A stretch of 47,062 bases of DNA from Hofstenia miamia (Eukaryota > Xenacoelomorpha > Acoela): the NCBI GenBank assembly GCA_004352715.1, contig SCFE01000023.1, forward strand, positions 2,113,530 through 2,160,591. Reading direction: 5' to 3'. The notes below the pieces were generated by a model. The model did not search any database and was not told the DNA's origin. It saw only the letters and a program-made list of their open reading frames with translations. The translations under genes and the position numbers were made by a program. This document shows, piece after piece, positions 1 to 10,931 of this stretch; the first letter of the stretch is position 1, and each line of letters starts with the position of its first letter.

Positions 1-27
1 TATATATATATATATATATATATATAT
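1..27. repeat. (TA)n microsatellite
   Basis: Pure TA dinucleotide array at the left edge of the window; it probably continues outside. Confidence 0.95.
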
Positions 28-1951
28 CAATGGCGTGGGAAGTCTATATGCCTATATTCATTCTTTATTGAATATCAGACCCTTCTAAATCAAAATGCTA
101 TGCGCATATATGATATAATTAAGAATTTCCTTTCAATCTGTTAATATATATTCACAAAAACTTGAAGAAATCTCGTATAATATAATTTATCCATCTTTTT
201 TCAAAGGGAATAATTATAAGACCAAAATTAATTTGAGCAATAAGATGAGGTGCTCAGGTTCATAAAAATAATTCCTACCATTAGGTCTTGTTGAAAATGC
301 ATGTATGATTTAAGGCATGGCTCAAATCATGCTTTTAGAGCAGATGCTTTTTTCAGCGATTGCTTAAAAGTGCTTTTTTCAAGATATGTTTTTCAGAATA
401 TATCTCAAGCCTGTGTTTGAAGGATTAAAATGATATGCCACAAATTCTAACATAAACATTTCAAAAACTAATATAATTGAAACATCATTGATATTTGAAA
501 TCAATGTTGCATCCTCGTTAGATGCTCGTTAAATAATGTGTGTCCCTGCACATGTACATATCTGTGGTTATTAAAATACGTTTGTCATTTGGTACAGAAA
601 CCAGAAAATACAAAAATTTGTTTACAATAGTAAAAAAATTTTAAAATTTTTCATTGCAATAGTCTATCAAGTAACACACGTCATTCTTAGACTGCACTCT
701 CATTGTTTACTGTTTTTAATATCAAAAAGCAATGTAATTGCTTAATGCAAATATTTCCCAGCTGCTGATATTTGCTTTGCATTCTATGCATTTGAAGCTC
801 CTTTATCTCATTTGAATTCATCCTAACCTTATTAAAATTTTAAATGGAAAACATCATATGACCAAAAGATCGATAAGATAAACACTCAGAATAATTTATG
901 CAAAGTGGAGCAATACTCTTATATTTCAATCTCAACGTCCGTATTTTAATCCATTTCCATCAGTGTGCTTGCCCACTATGTTCTTAGGGTTACTCTCTAA
1001 GATATAATCAATATTTCTAAAGTATGCACGACAGTAAAAAATGTCAGAAACTAATCTGATATGAAAGCGATCAATGACGTGTGCAAGGAGGAGAACCGGT
1101 AAAATGTCCCTCGTTAGGTTCTTAAAATATTATTCTGATTGGCTAAGTCAAAAAATATTCATAAAAATATAAAATTTTAAAAACTAAATCGTGAAATGCA
1201 TTTTAGGATGTATTTTTCAGAAAGTCCCGCATATAACCTTGCAAAACCGAATAACAAACCCTATGAACATATCTGATAAAAATGTAAATTTTTTTTTAAA
1301 AATTAATATTAGCACTTGCTAAATATTGAGATATTATCAGAATCTTCCAGTCTCTCTAAACCTGTCGATCACTAACCGCACATTATCTCAATTTTAGTGT
1401 TATATTTTACATTGATTTGAGTAATTATTAAATACCACAATGATTGAATAATGTGGGAAATTTAATAAACACCCCTGTCATTGTTTACTAAACGTTTAGT
1501 CTAAACATTTATAATCCCACACACAGATATTGTTGTGCTTGACAACCTACCATTATCGGTTATCAAGACAAACCAATTGGGTGTTATTCCTCAATGTAAA
1601 TCTCTGGATGACCTTTAAATGCAATAGCTAATTATTTCCCTCTGGTATTTTCATATTTGGAAGAAATTTTGCTTACTTCTTATACTAATTGTCTATACAC
1701 ACCCGGAATGTACTATGTATATAATGCAGACTATCGATTCCTTACAACAAATAATAAAATTTATGAGGTAGACATGATTGTAAACTAAATTTTATTTAAT
1801 AGCAATGAAAGCTTTACACTTTAGAGGAAAGAGCATTCATATTTAAACTTTAAGAGCTTTGAAAATATTTAGCGTATTAGCTTAAATCATTTCTTATACA
1901 GTAATGTATAAATTACAAATTAGATAATTTCATGTCCTTCTACGTATATAT
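28..1951. other. Unannotated AT-rich stretch
   Basis: About 1.9 kb of AT-rich sequence. I find no reading frame with protein-like content, no RNA gene and no recognisable transposon. A 12-bp palindrome (CTAAACGTTTAG) near 1490 is the only structured spot I noticed. Confidence 0.6.
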
Positions 1952-1968
1952 GGATATATATATATATA
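1952..1968. repeat. (TA)n microsatellite at gap edge
   Basis: TA dinucleotide array running directly into a block of N. Confidence 0.9.
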
Positions 1969-2899
1969 NNNNNNNNNNNNNNNNNNNNNNNNNNNNNNNN
2001 NNNNNNNNNNNNNNNNNNNNNNNNNNNNNNNNNNNNNNNNNNNNNNNNNNNNNNNNNNNNNNNNNNNNNNNNNNNNNNNNNNNNNNNNNNNNNNNNNNNN
2101 NNNNNNNNNNNNNNNNNNNNNNNNNNNNNNNNNNNNNNNNNNNNNNNNNNNNNNNNNNNNNNNNNNNNNNNNNNNNNNNNNNNNNNNNNNNNNNNNNNNN
2201 NNNNNNNNNNNNNNNNNNNNNNNNNNNNNNNNNNNNNNNNNNNNNNNNNNNNNNNNNNNNNNNNNNNNNNNNNNNNNNNNNNNNNNNNNNNNNNNNNNNN
2301 NNNNNNNNNNNNNNNNNNNNNNNNNNNNNNNNNNNNNNNNNNNNNNNNNNNNNNNNNNNNNNNNNNNNNNNNNNNNNNNNNNNNNNNNNNNNNNNNNNNN
2401 NNNNNNNNNNNNNNNNNNNNNNNNNNNNNNNNNNNNNNNNNNNNNNNNNNNNNNNNNNNNNNNNNNNNNNNNNNNNNNNNNNNNNNNNNNNNNNNNNNNN
2501 NNNNNNNNNNNNNNNNNNNNNNNNNNNNNNNNNNNNNNNNNNNNNNNNNNNNNNNNNNNNNNNNNNNNNNNNNNNNNNNNNNNNNNNNNNNNNNNNNNNN
2601 NNNNNNNNNNNNNNNNNNNNNNNNNNNNNNNNNNNNNNNNNNNNNNNNNNNNNNNNNNNNNNNNNNNNNNNNNNNNNNNNNNNNNNNNNNNNNNNNNNNN
2701 NNNNNNNNNNNNNNNNNNNNNNNNNNNNNNNNNNNNNNNNNNNNNNNNNNNNNNNNNNNNNNNNNNNNNNNNNNNNNNNNNNNNNNNNNNNNNNNNNNNN
2801 NNNNNNNNNNNNNNNNNNNNNNNNNNNNNNNNNNNNNNNNNNNNNNNNNNNNNNNNNNNNNNNNNNNNNNNNNNNNNNNNNNNNNNNNNNNNNNNNNNN
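1969..2899. other. Assembly gap (931 N)
   Basis: Run of N entered from a TA array on its left; content unknown. Confidence 0.99.
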
Positions 2900-3095
2900 C
2901 TAGGCATACGTGGTCTTAATCTCTCTGCAGCAAATTGAGTTCTATTAAGAAGGATGTGTCGAAGAGGTTGTGTCGAATTTGATTGGATCTTGCTGAATAA
3001 TTGTTCATCTTTTTTTTATTAAATCATGTATTGATGTAAACGATTGTATGATTACGAATCGGATAGCTCTCTTCCGTATTCTATTAATGTAGTCC

Positions 3096-3099
<4 letters not shown>

Positions 3100-3130
<31 letters not shown>
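3100..3130. repeat. (TA)n microsatellite
   Basis: About 31 bases of pure TA repeat, about 40 bp upstream of the LINE fragment that starts near 3170. Confidence 0.95.
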
Positions 3131-3134
<4 letters not shown>

Positions 3135-4037
3135 ATAATTTTCTTGACATTTTTTCCTCTCATTATTTCATTCAACATGTTGATCAACCTACTCACTGAA
3201 AAGGAAACATGTTGGATTTAGTACTTACAAATGGGACTAGTATGTTTGTTCTTCACTATTCCCATACTATCTGCTCCGATCATAAAATTGTTTTGTTTTG
3301 CCTAACACTAGAAATGGGGTTTCCCTTTACTATTAGTGAGACGTATGGTCTGCCTAAATTTACTTTTTCTAAAGGATGCTATGAGTCATTCAGCCTTTAT
3401 CTGAATCGATTTCATTACAGCTCTACTTTACTCTTCAATCAAAACGTCTTATTGAATGTTTGGCTTCACTCTATCATCAGTGGTATGATCTTCTTCATTC
3501 ACAAAAAAAGTAAGAAAAAATGATGTTTACCACATTATTTTTCCTCGCATTCTGTATACTTATTTAATAAGGTTAACACTGAGCAGCGAAAATACTCGCT
3601 ATTATCCTCGTTCAAACATTTTAATGCGAACATGGACCATAAATATATTCGCAATCTTGTAAACTATGCAACAATTCCAAAAAACGATGAAGCTTAACAA
3701 CCTTTCCCGGTACCTCCTCTTTTCAAATTGCTCAACTCCAACTCATATTTTATTACAAACTTCAGTAACCCGGGTTCTTTTGATTCACAACAAAACTTAT
3801 GTAGTAAGGTTCTCTCGGACTAGATCTTATACTCCTAATTTTGAAGTTCGTCTTATATTCAGCCCTTTAAAAAAATTATGTAAAAGCACGTGTAAAATAT
3901 ATTAACTGTTGCCTTACTGTAGCAGCATTCATTTCGATCACAAACAAGTGCATTTAGATCTAGCATTTAGCTATATCTCATCTAGCCCTGTGTACAGAGT
4001 TGTCCATCTTTATAATCCTATTAGGAATACTATTAAT

Positions 4038-4064
4038 ATTAATATATATATATATATATATATA
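4038..4064. repeat. (TA)n microsatellite at gap edge
   Basis: TA array inside the LINE remnant, running into an N block. Confidence 0.9.
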
Positions 4065-4147
4065 NNNNNNNNNNNNNNNNNNNNNNNNNNNNNNNNNNNN
4101 NNNNNNNNNNNNNNNNNNNNNNNNNNNNNNNNNNNNNNNNNNNNNNN
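4065..4147. other. Assembly gap (83 N)
   Basis: Run of N directly after a TA array. Confidence 0.99.
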
Positions 4148-4714
4148 GCTCGCAGGGGCCTAAACTAAATGGGTATAAAATTATCCAAAAATGTACGAAG
4201 TCGGCCTTTTCACTACGAAGAGTGATACCGTTTTCACGTTCTCTACTTTGTAAATATCAACTTTATTATTATCATGTTATTTCGATTTTACAATACGCTT
4301 CACATGTCTCTTTTCCGTCTATTACAATTCTTAAAGCATTTGAAAGATTCCATTTACGTCAACTAAGATGGATTTGCTTCGATTATGTTATTCTATGCCC
4401 ATTTCATACCTATTTGAATATTATGATTTACTCTAGTTCAATCGCATTTCTAATGGCAGTATTGACTTAAACTTCTCAACATTTTTCAAAATCTCCTCTA
4501 AAAATACTTGCCGTCGACTTAGATTTTTCATCCCAATATTATCATAGGTGACCACAATTATTTCTCCTGTGTGATTTACGCAGTTATATTATTAGAAATA
4601 CAGATATCCGACTTCTTAATATAAATTGAAAGCATAGCTTCGCTCCTTTTTTATGATAGATTGGAACTTCCGATTTTAAAAATGCATGTACTTTCTTCAT
4701 AAGTTGCTCTAATC

Positions 4715-5376
4715 CAGAGATGGAATCGGATCGGATCGGTTCGGATCGGATACGGATCGGATTTTCATTTTAAAAAACTTCGGATCTGTTTCCATTTTAT
4801 AAATTACGCACATTTTTGCATTGAATCCTAGTTTAATAATCTCAATCTAAGTGTAATTTTGAAATTGAATTTCATTTTTCATACAACAAGTTCCGCGTTA
4901 TTTTTTCCAACAACTTATAAAATTGGTGACCAATACTTCCAATCTGAAAATGCGATTCATGTTAGCCATCACATAATGATAAAATAGTAAAGCAACCAAA
5001 AACATTTGTTTGTACAAACTTGCAAATCGAAGAGCACAATTTTGAAAAAAATTCTCTCTAATATGTATGTCAAAGAAAAAGCGCAGAACACAGAGAAGCA
5101 GGTGTAATACCTTAGCTTTTGCAAACACTGCCAAAATGTAAAAATACTAATGGAATTTGGGATGCTCTTCAATCAAAAAATTTTTTATTCGCATTTAAAA
5201 AAAGCATAAATATTTTTAAGTCCATAATAATTTATTTTTAGACTACTTATTTAAATTCGGATCCATTTCGGATTGAAAAATAAAATTTTTTTAAAAATTC
5301 GGATCGGGTCGGGATATTGAAGTTTCGGATCTAGATCGGATCGGGTCTTAAAATATTGGATCTGATTCCATCTCTG
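4715..5376. mobile_element. hAT-like MITE rich in CGGATCGG motifs
   Basis: A 662-bp non-autonomous DNA element. Its ends are a perfect 13-bp terminal inverted repeat: CAGAGATGGAATC at the left and GATTCCATCTCTG at the right. Sub-terminal sequence on both sides is packed with GGATCGG-type repeats (4727-4765 and 5297-5363), again in inverted arrangement. The interior is AT-rich and has no transposase. CAG...CTG ends suit a hAT-type element, but the flanking octamers (CTCTAATC and TGTCGATC) do not match, so the target duplication has decayed or my ends are off by a few bases. It is inserted in the LINE that spans 3170-5490. Confidence 0.7.
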
Positions 5377-5487
5377 TGTCGATCATTCTGGCCCATTAAT
5401 TGTCCATCTTTTGTATATTTTTATTTATCTCTGTTTATGTAACTCTAATATTTTTTGGTAATATAGTCCAGTAATAGTAGTAATAAT

Positions 5488-5491
<4 letters not shown>
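5377..5491 (+). mobile_element. LINE 3' end (continuation) with TAG/TAA tail
   Basis: Sequence after the MITE is the probable 3' untranslated end of the LINE at 3170-4712. It terminates in a degenerate trinucleotide tail (AATAGTAGTAATAATATTG) and then a (TA)n array, as expected for a LINE 3' end with a microsatellite tail. Confidence 0.45.

Positions 5492-5522
<31 letters not shown>
5492..5522. repeat. (TA)n microsatellite at gap edge
   Basis: TA array following the LINE tail and running into an N block. Confidence 0.95.
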
Positions 5523-6115
5523 NNNNNNNNNNNNNNNNNNNNNNNNNNNNNNNNNNNNNNNNNNNNNNNNNNNNNNNNNNNNNNNNNNNNNNNNNNNNNN
5601 NNNNNNNNNNNNNNNNNNNNNNNNNNNNNNNNNNNNNNNNNNNNNNNNNNNNNNNNNNNNNNNNNNNNNNNNNNNNNNNNNNNNNNNNNNNNNNNNNNNN
5701 NNNNNNNNNNNNNNNNNNNNNNNNNNNNNNNNNNNNNNNNNNNNNNNNNNNNNNNNNNNNNNNNNNNNNNNNNNNNNNNNNNNNNNNNNNNNNNNNNNNN
5801 NNNNNNNNNNNNNNNNNNNNNNNNNNNNNNNNNNNNNNNNNNNNNNNNNNNNNNNNNNNNNNNNNNNNNNNNNNNNNNNNNNNNNNNNNNNNNNNNNNNN
5901 NNNNNNNNNNNNNNNNNNNNNNNNNNNNNNNNNNNNNNNNNNNNNNNNNNNNNNNNNNNNNNNNNNNNNNNNNNNNNNNNNNNNNNNNNNNNNNNNNNNN
6001 NNNNNNNNNNNNNNNNNNNNNNNNNNNNNNNNNNNNNNNNNNNNNNNNNNNNNNNNNNNNNNNNNNNNNNNNNNNNNNNNNNNNNNNNNNNNNNNNNNNN
6101 NNNNNNNNNNNNNNN
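5523..6115. other. Assembly gap (593 N)
   Basis: Run of N between a TA array and a Penelope-like fragment. The body of that element probably lies in the gap. Confidence 0.99.
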
Positions 6116-6400
6116 AAAGACAATTTTAACATCATTATAAAAACTAACAATACAAAAATAGGGGAAGCATTATACTTAAAGAAATTAGAACGGACCAACA
6201 TACTAAAAAAGCAAATGAATACATTTCAAAGATTACATCTATTTTAAATCTTATCATATACAATTATTTTAGTTAATTATAAAGTGTAGTTTATAGTTTT
6301 GTAAAAAAATTTTCTGGGAAAATATTCTGACGATGATCAATAAAAGATCGAAACGCGTCAAATAGTGGATTCAATTTTAAAATGCATATATATATATATC
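6116..6400 (+). mobile_element. Penelope-like element, 3' end with GIY-YIG C-terminus and 3' UTR
   Basis: The reading frame emerging from the gap and ending at 6247 contains IGEALYLKKLERTN. This has the form of the last part of a Penelope GIY-YIG endonuclease, where (I/L)EA.(Y/F)IK follows the catalytic block. It is followed by a short 3' UTR with a structured motif (6327-6359, listed separately) and ends in a TA array at 6385-6399. The upstream reverse transcriptase would be in the N gap. Family assignment rests on this short peptide plus the 3' motif. Confidence 0.5.
6327..6359 (+). ncRNA. Hammerhead-ribozyme-like motif in Penelope 3' UTR
   Basis: CTGACGA (6327-6333), then a GATC/GATC four-base-pair stem with an AATAAAA loop, then GAAA (6350-6353) and CGCGTC ending at 6359. 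The order CUGANGA - stem II - GAAA - (short stem III) - GUC is that of a hammerhead core, and Penelope-like elements are known to carry minimal hammerheads. An extra U sits between CUGACGA and stem II, and stem I with the flank is weak, so it may be degenerate or inactive. Confidence 0.4.
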
Positions 6401-6539
6401 AACATGAATCTGATGTAACACCATTTGATGATGTTCTGTCTTCTTAGTAGGTGCACTTCATCAGGATGTGGTTTAAATTTGTTACCTAGCTGATTATGCT
6501 AAAGAAATATCTTTTCATGTCTTTCAACTTTTCAAATCT

Positions 6540-7060
6540 TTATGGAAGCTTGCATTATTTCCAATGATCTGGAAGACTGCAAAAATTATACCTTTGCATA
6601 AATCATACAATAGAAGTAATGTGTGTAATTATAGACCAGTCACTATTTTACAAAAATTTTCGTTGCTTTTTTGAAAAATTAATATTTAAGGTACTTTTTA
6701 CGGCAGTCCACCCTTTACAACTTTCGAATTACTTAAATGAAGTTTATCATTATCATGACATAAACTGTCCTTTGCTTTCCTTGTGTATTGACTTTGGCAA
6801 AGCATTTGATAAAGAATAGCATTCATTATTAATTGATAATCTTAAAAATATATTTGGTATTTCTGACCATTTATTAGCGTTAATTACATCATATTTATTA
6901 CGAAGATCTCAATAGGTGATGTTATATCAAATGCATTACCGGTGCCAAGTGGAATTCCTCAAGAATCTTGCTTATGATCACTTTAATTTCTTTGCTTTAT
7001 AAATGACCTTCCATCTGCATGCAAAAGTTCATTTCCATATTTATTTGCTGATGACTCCAA
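6540..7060 (+). mobile_element. LINE reverse transcriptase remnant
   Basis: Plus-strand decayed RT. Pieces in shifting frames recall conserved blocks: about 6630 VCNYRPV (usual NYRPIS), about 6790 DFGKAFDKE (usual DLSKAFD, motif A), about 6935 LPVPSGIPQESCL (usual NGVPQGS.L, motif B), and about 7035 PYLFADDSN (motif C, with its tyrosine lost). Many stops and frameshifts show that it is a dead fragment. Confidence 0.55.
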
Positions 7061-7363
7061 TCGTTTGGAAATGATTTATGATTGTATTTAACAGTGGGCT
7101 TTGAATAACAGCTTTTTCTTTTGCCTGTTAAAATATTATTCAAGCTCCATTCTGAAGATAAATTTTTGTTGGTAATCAAACTGAAAATAATTTTATCTAA
7201 TATTTCGGTGAATTGGGGCCTACAATGACATCCATCACATGCTCATTTTTCAAATAAAATCAATTCATATAACATTCACTAAAACCACTAAATTTAGAGG
7301 TAAATAAGTGATTAAATCAGTGTTACTGATGGCTGACTGAACAAATTTGATTCTGTCATTTTT

Positions 7364-7373
7364 NNNNNNNNNN
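7364..7373. other. Assembly gap (10 N)
   Basis: Ten N, the only multi-base gap not next to a TA array. Confidence 0.99.
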
Positions 7374-7565
7374 ATCATTTTCTGGTAAAGACACTGATTT
7401 GAATAACCGTTCTAGATTGAAAAATTTGATAGATATATGCATTGATTTATGTTCATTTACATGCATGTATTGTTGTGATATTCATGTCAATACAGGTTTG
7501 AAAACTATAGATGGTAGTTACCCTACTGATTCCTTAAGCTACCCCTGTGAAAGAAGCTGCCTACG

Positions 7566-7566
<1 letters not shown>

Positions 7567-7595
<29 letters not shown>
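7567..7595. repeat. (TA)n microsatellite
   Basis: About 29 bases of TA repeat. Confidence 0.95.
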
Positions 7596-7598
<3 letters not shown>

Positions 7599-7998
7599 GC
7601 TATTTGTATCTTAAAGAATTAATTTTCGTAGCACAAATCGCCAAAATTTCAGATTTAAAATATTGCAAATCGCTACATGCTGCTCTGAGACCTGAACAAC
7701 GGAAATTTCCTTTTTTTATATATATTAATACATTTAAATGACTCATTGGAAATAGACGAAAATTTGGAAAAAAAATTATGCTTTGGCGATTTGTAAGTAT
7801 TTAGTTAATATTCTTATCGATTGCATAACTAAAACTTTGAAACAAACTTTGTGAATCTATATGCTTTTCCTATACTAAGAAGAAGAAACTATATTTTGTA
7901 CTTAATTTAGCAATATAAATATTGATCACAGTACAAGAATGCATCTAAAAGATACATGCACACAATTGGTGTATTTTTACACGTTAAACTCAAATTGA

Positions 7999-8003
<5 letters not shown>

Positions 8004-8032
<29 letters not shown>
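8004..8032. repeat. (TA)n microsatellite at a LINE 3' end
   Basis: TA array at the 3' side of the minus-strand LINE at 8033-8965. Confidence 0.95.
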
Positions 8033-8036
<4 letters not shown>

Positions 8037-8965
8037 TTACAAGAAAATTTTAAATTACACTTAAATCATGGCATTCCAATTTCTTTTAGTACTATAGTTA
8101 GCGTTAATAAATTTGAAACCCTAGCTCCACTTATATTCGAACAATTTAGGCATACCCGATAGATATAAATGTGTTATTTTAGTTTTAAGGGTTTTTAGAG
8201 GCTCGAATTTCCAAATTTATGTAGGCAATTCATTCGAAAGACTGTTTGAGATATTAATAAAAAAAATTTGCATTTGTTTATCTTCGATTTGGCTTGATTA
8301 TAACTAAAGTCCGTTTACTATGAAATTTTGGATTTCTAAAATTTGGGAAATTTGTTGAATTGTAAGGAGCGATTTTCTTAGAATTTTCTAGAACGTACAT
8401 AAGGATGGCTTATAAATTGTCATTATTGGCTTCGAAAAGTTTCCTTTTACTTCATCGTAAACTGATCGTTTTTTCCAATACAGCCTAAGATAATATTCAT
8501 TGCCCAATTTGTTTGTATTTCAAATTTTCTGATATAGTGTGTGTCAATTCCAGTATATAATATGCAAGCATAATTTAGATGATTTAAGACTAGGGCATGA
8601 ATAAGCTGAATTTTTCCATAGATACTTAGAAGGTGATAAAAATTATTTATTGCTTTAATTGTTGTCGGAAATAACCCCTAGATATTTAAAATGAGTAATT
8701 TTTTTCATAGTTTCCTTATTGAAACGTAGCGTGCATTTGGATGTGTCTGCTTTACTATTTTTACTTTTTATTATTCAAAATTGTGTTTTTGAAGTAATAT
8801 TGTTAGTTTGTATGATGCATAAAAATGTAATGTTCCTGTTTAAATCATTTACGTAAATATTAAATAGCAGTGGGGTCCAAGATTGTCCCTCGTGAAACAC
8901 CCTTTTTTAATGAAATCCAATCTGATCAATGGTTATGCAATTTCACCCTTTGCTTTCTATTATAT
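8033..8965 (-). mobile_element. LINE remnant, RT motif B to 3' end
   Basis: Minus-strand LINE. Around 8900 the complement reads DWISLKKGVSRGTILDP, a decayed form of the RT motif B block (GVPQGTILGPLLF). Around 8690 it reads HFKYLGV, the usual FKYLGV that follows the RT. Around 8350-8390 it reads APYNSTNFPNF, matching LPPYNSIKFPGF in the better preserved LINE at 19.2-21.0 kb. These blocks appear in the order expected for an element whose 3' end points left, toward the TA array. Stops and shifts are frequent. Confidence 0.6.
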
Positions 8966-9480
8966 AAATAGCTTGAGATTAAGTCGATTCTACTAGCTGA
9001 AAAAATTTAACTTTTAAATTTTAGAAATAAGGTTTTTATCGCTTAGAGATAAATTTACATTGTCAGTAGTGGACCCAGTCTCAACCCAAACACTAATCAT
9101 TTGGAACTAGGAATTTTCTCTGATATTTTTACTAAATTAATTAATTAGGAGTTATACATGATGTAGTTAAGTCATAAAAGCTTAGGCCTAGATGTCGACC
9201 CTGCTTGTACAACAGCTATTATCAAGTCTGAATTTTACCCATGAATTCCGAACCAAGACTGAAAAATAGACCTGAACCAAAATAGAGTAATATAGTTATC
9301 ACAAAAAAAAACAAAAAAACACACCCGACCTTGACATAAACCCTAACCTTAGATCGGGTTGGGTTCGAGATGAATCTGGTTTGAAAACTCTATTGAGAAA
9401 TATCTATAAGACAATTATGTATTATAATTATAATATATAATTTACTGAGATTCATATTTTATTCATATTTTAAATCAAAT

Positions 9481-9513
9481 GAAAACGTTTCGACTACATA
9501 ATAGCCATTGTAG
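9481..9513 (-). ncRNA. Second hammerhead-like stem motif, degenerate
   Basis: On the minus strand: CTACAAT, a five-base-pair stem (GGCTA, loop TTATG, TAGTC), then GAAACG. This has the layout of the motif at 6327-6359 (CTGACGAT, stem, GAAACG) with a decayed first core. It suggests a minus-strand Penelope 3' end beside the plus-strand GIY-YIG fragment at 9645. Confidence 0.3.
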
Positions 9514-9644
9514 GTTTACAAATTGCGGTAACAAACGTTTACAATATACTACACTTTAAGTTAATTATATTACATACACTAAAAATTATTATTTCATTTT
9601 CTCTTTCAAATTTCATTGCTTATTTAAAGTGTTTAGTTTCATCT

Positions 9645-9902
9645 ATCGCTACTTGTGATAGTTGTAACAATCTGTATAATGGGGAAACTAAACGACATTT
9701 TGGCATTCGAATTAAAGAACATCCAAATGGCCATCTAGAAACCGAAATATTCAACCACAATCACGAATTGAAAACAACAAATTTTGAAATAGCCATGAGA
9801 ACTACCCACATTAAGATCTGTGAGGCTTAATTCATAAAACAACATAATAGAGAAAATATTTTAAATAACCAATGCAATTTGTAAAAAATGAAATAAAAAT
9901 TT

Positions 9903-9904
<2 letters not shown>
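9645..9904 (+). mobile_element. Penelope-like element fragment: GIY-YIG endonuclease domain
   Basis: A continuous plus-strand frame reads CDSCNNLYNGETKRHFGIRI, then KEH, then IFNHNHELKTTNFEIAMRT and ICEA, a stop, and FIKQHN. This is the order of the GIY-YIG fold attached to Penelope-like reverse transcriptases: a (V/I)Y.G(E/Q)T block, R..EH helix, IFNH.H, and the EA.FIK...N.LN end. The GIY motif itself is altered (NLY) and one in-frame TAA lies between CEA and FIK, so it is a pseudogene fragment. It ends in an AATAAA-like region and a (TA)n array. Confidence 0.7.

Positions 9905-9941
<37 letters not shown>
9905..9941. repeat. (TA)n microsatellite after Penelope fragment
   Basis: TA array at the 3' end of the GIY-YIG fragment. 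Confidence 0.95.
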
Positions 9942-9943
<2 letters not shown>

Positions 9944-10116
9944 CATCGGCAGGTACCGGTTTTTGGTATCGGCAAGCTTACTCGCTTTTCGTGTTTACTA
10001 GCTTACTAGTTATTTGTACATATTGTTAATATGAAGTGTATATAAGAGACCTAAGCAATTGTAAATAGAGAAATAGTTAGCTGCGTTCGCTTAATCAGCG
10101 CACTTCCGTGCACCCA
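9942..10116 (+). other. Short TATA-bearing segment between TA arrays, possibly LTR-like
   Basis: A 175-bp block between two TA arrays, more GC-rich at its ends, with TATATAAGAG near 10038 and ending GCACCCAATA. A TATA box followed by a short leader would suit a solo LTR fragment, but I see no matching ends or target duplication. Confidence 0.2.
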
Positions 10117-10140
10117 ATATATATATATATATATATATAT
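10117..10140. repeat. (TA)n microsatellite
   Basis: About 24 bases of TA repeat. Confidence 0.95.
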
Positions 10141-10482
10141 CTATATCTTGAGCTACACATGGTCATCATATTTTAATCAAACATTGATTAATTGCTACCT
10201 ATAAACACGATTAAGCTAAAACCAAAATCCGGAGGCATGTTTATGCGATTCCAAAACTGCTTCGGATTGAAGTTTTCTTCAAGTTGCAAATGTGGGTTTA
10301 TCACAAATATCATTCAAGATTTTCGAAACTATAGTTCATAGTTTAATGAAAATCATTAAGACAATCACATCTTATCATACATGATGCCCAGTGGTGTTAA
10401 TGACTGGGAATCATGAATTAAAATGAATTCGAAAAATGTATTCGTCATTTTTTTAAAGAAAGTTAGTAATTGCAAAGACCTC

Positions 10483-10578
10483 GAATGACTAATTTTTGTA
10501 AGTCTTTCCTCGGATGAAGTTCAATGCAATAATTGTGCTGCAACCGGCTGCGACTGGACGATTAACCGGTTGAGTTCT
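10483..10578 (+). pseudogene. Possible TRAF-type zinc finger exon (first half)
   Basis: A short plus-strand frame contains VQCNNCAATGCDWTINRL, which looks like the first half of a TRAF-type zinc finger (C..N...GC.W....L). The next strong donor, GTAAGT at 10582, comes just after an in-frame TAA, so a phase-matched join to the exon at 10932 is not possible as written. It could be a damaged exon, a pseudogene, or an unrelated match. The donor CCG|GTTGAG at 10569 is an alternative but gives the wrong phase. Confidence 0.3.
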
Positions 10579-10931
10579 TAAGTAAGTCTTTAGACTTTCG
10601 TTCAATTTATGTTCTGATGCATCCTTAATGCGCAATCTTGTACATTGTATTTCGAGTTANATTTTAGATTGAAAAATTTGAAATACGTGAACTAGATTAT
10701 TTTTTTAATAATATATAAATTTGAAGTTATTGTAAAATTGAAAATATCAAATCACGAAACAAAGCTTTTTCCATGTTATTTTAATCATTATTTACAGGGT
10801 GGGTAACATTTTGTTTTTATGAAAATCTATTAAACTTATTCTTTGCTAAAGTAATACGTATGTTTTCGTTTTTGATCAAAATCAACATTATATAATCTAT
10901 AGAAACAAAGAAAGCAAGGTTTTGTTTTCAG

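Larger units (their letters stand above)
3170..4712 (+). mobile_element. LINE (non-LTR retrotransposon) remnant, endonuclease to RT C-terminus
   Basis: A decayed LINE copy on the plus strand. The start (about 3200-3310) translates to the end of an apurinic-type endonuclease domain: LDLVLTNG followed by CSDHKIVLF, matching the usual LDLV(F/L)TN...SDH block. After an 83-bp N gap, 4150-4470 resembles the region C-terminal to the reverse transcriptase: aromatic-rich with YYHVISILQYASHV and then FERFHLRQLRWI, comparable with the usual SILSYASPVW and L.RVQKRALRW. The segment up to about 4600 (RRLRFFIP) resembles the C-terminal basic end. Frames shift and stops interrupt it, so it is dead. The element resumes after the MITE at 4715-5376 and reaches a 3' tail near 5490. 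Confidence 0.6.

Noticed and set aside
1930-2907. Long open frames across N blocks (also 5425-6247 and 23002-23677)
   Set aside because: They consist of N plus IYIYIY translations of TA repeats; no coding evidence.
4898-5172. Minus-strand frames within the MITE at 4715-5376
   Set aside because: AT-rich, Phe/Leu-rich translations inside a non-autonomous element; no transposase blocks.
7399-7614. 71-codon plus-strand frame with several cysteines
   Set aside because: Runs into a TA array and shows no recognisable domain or splice context.
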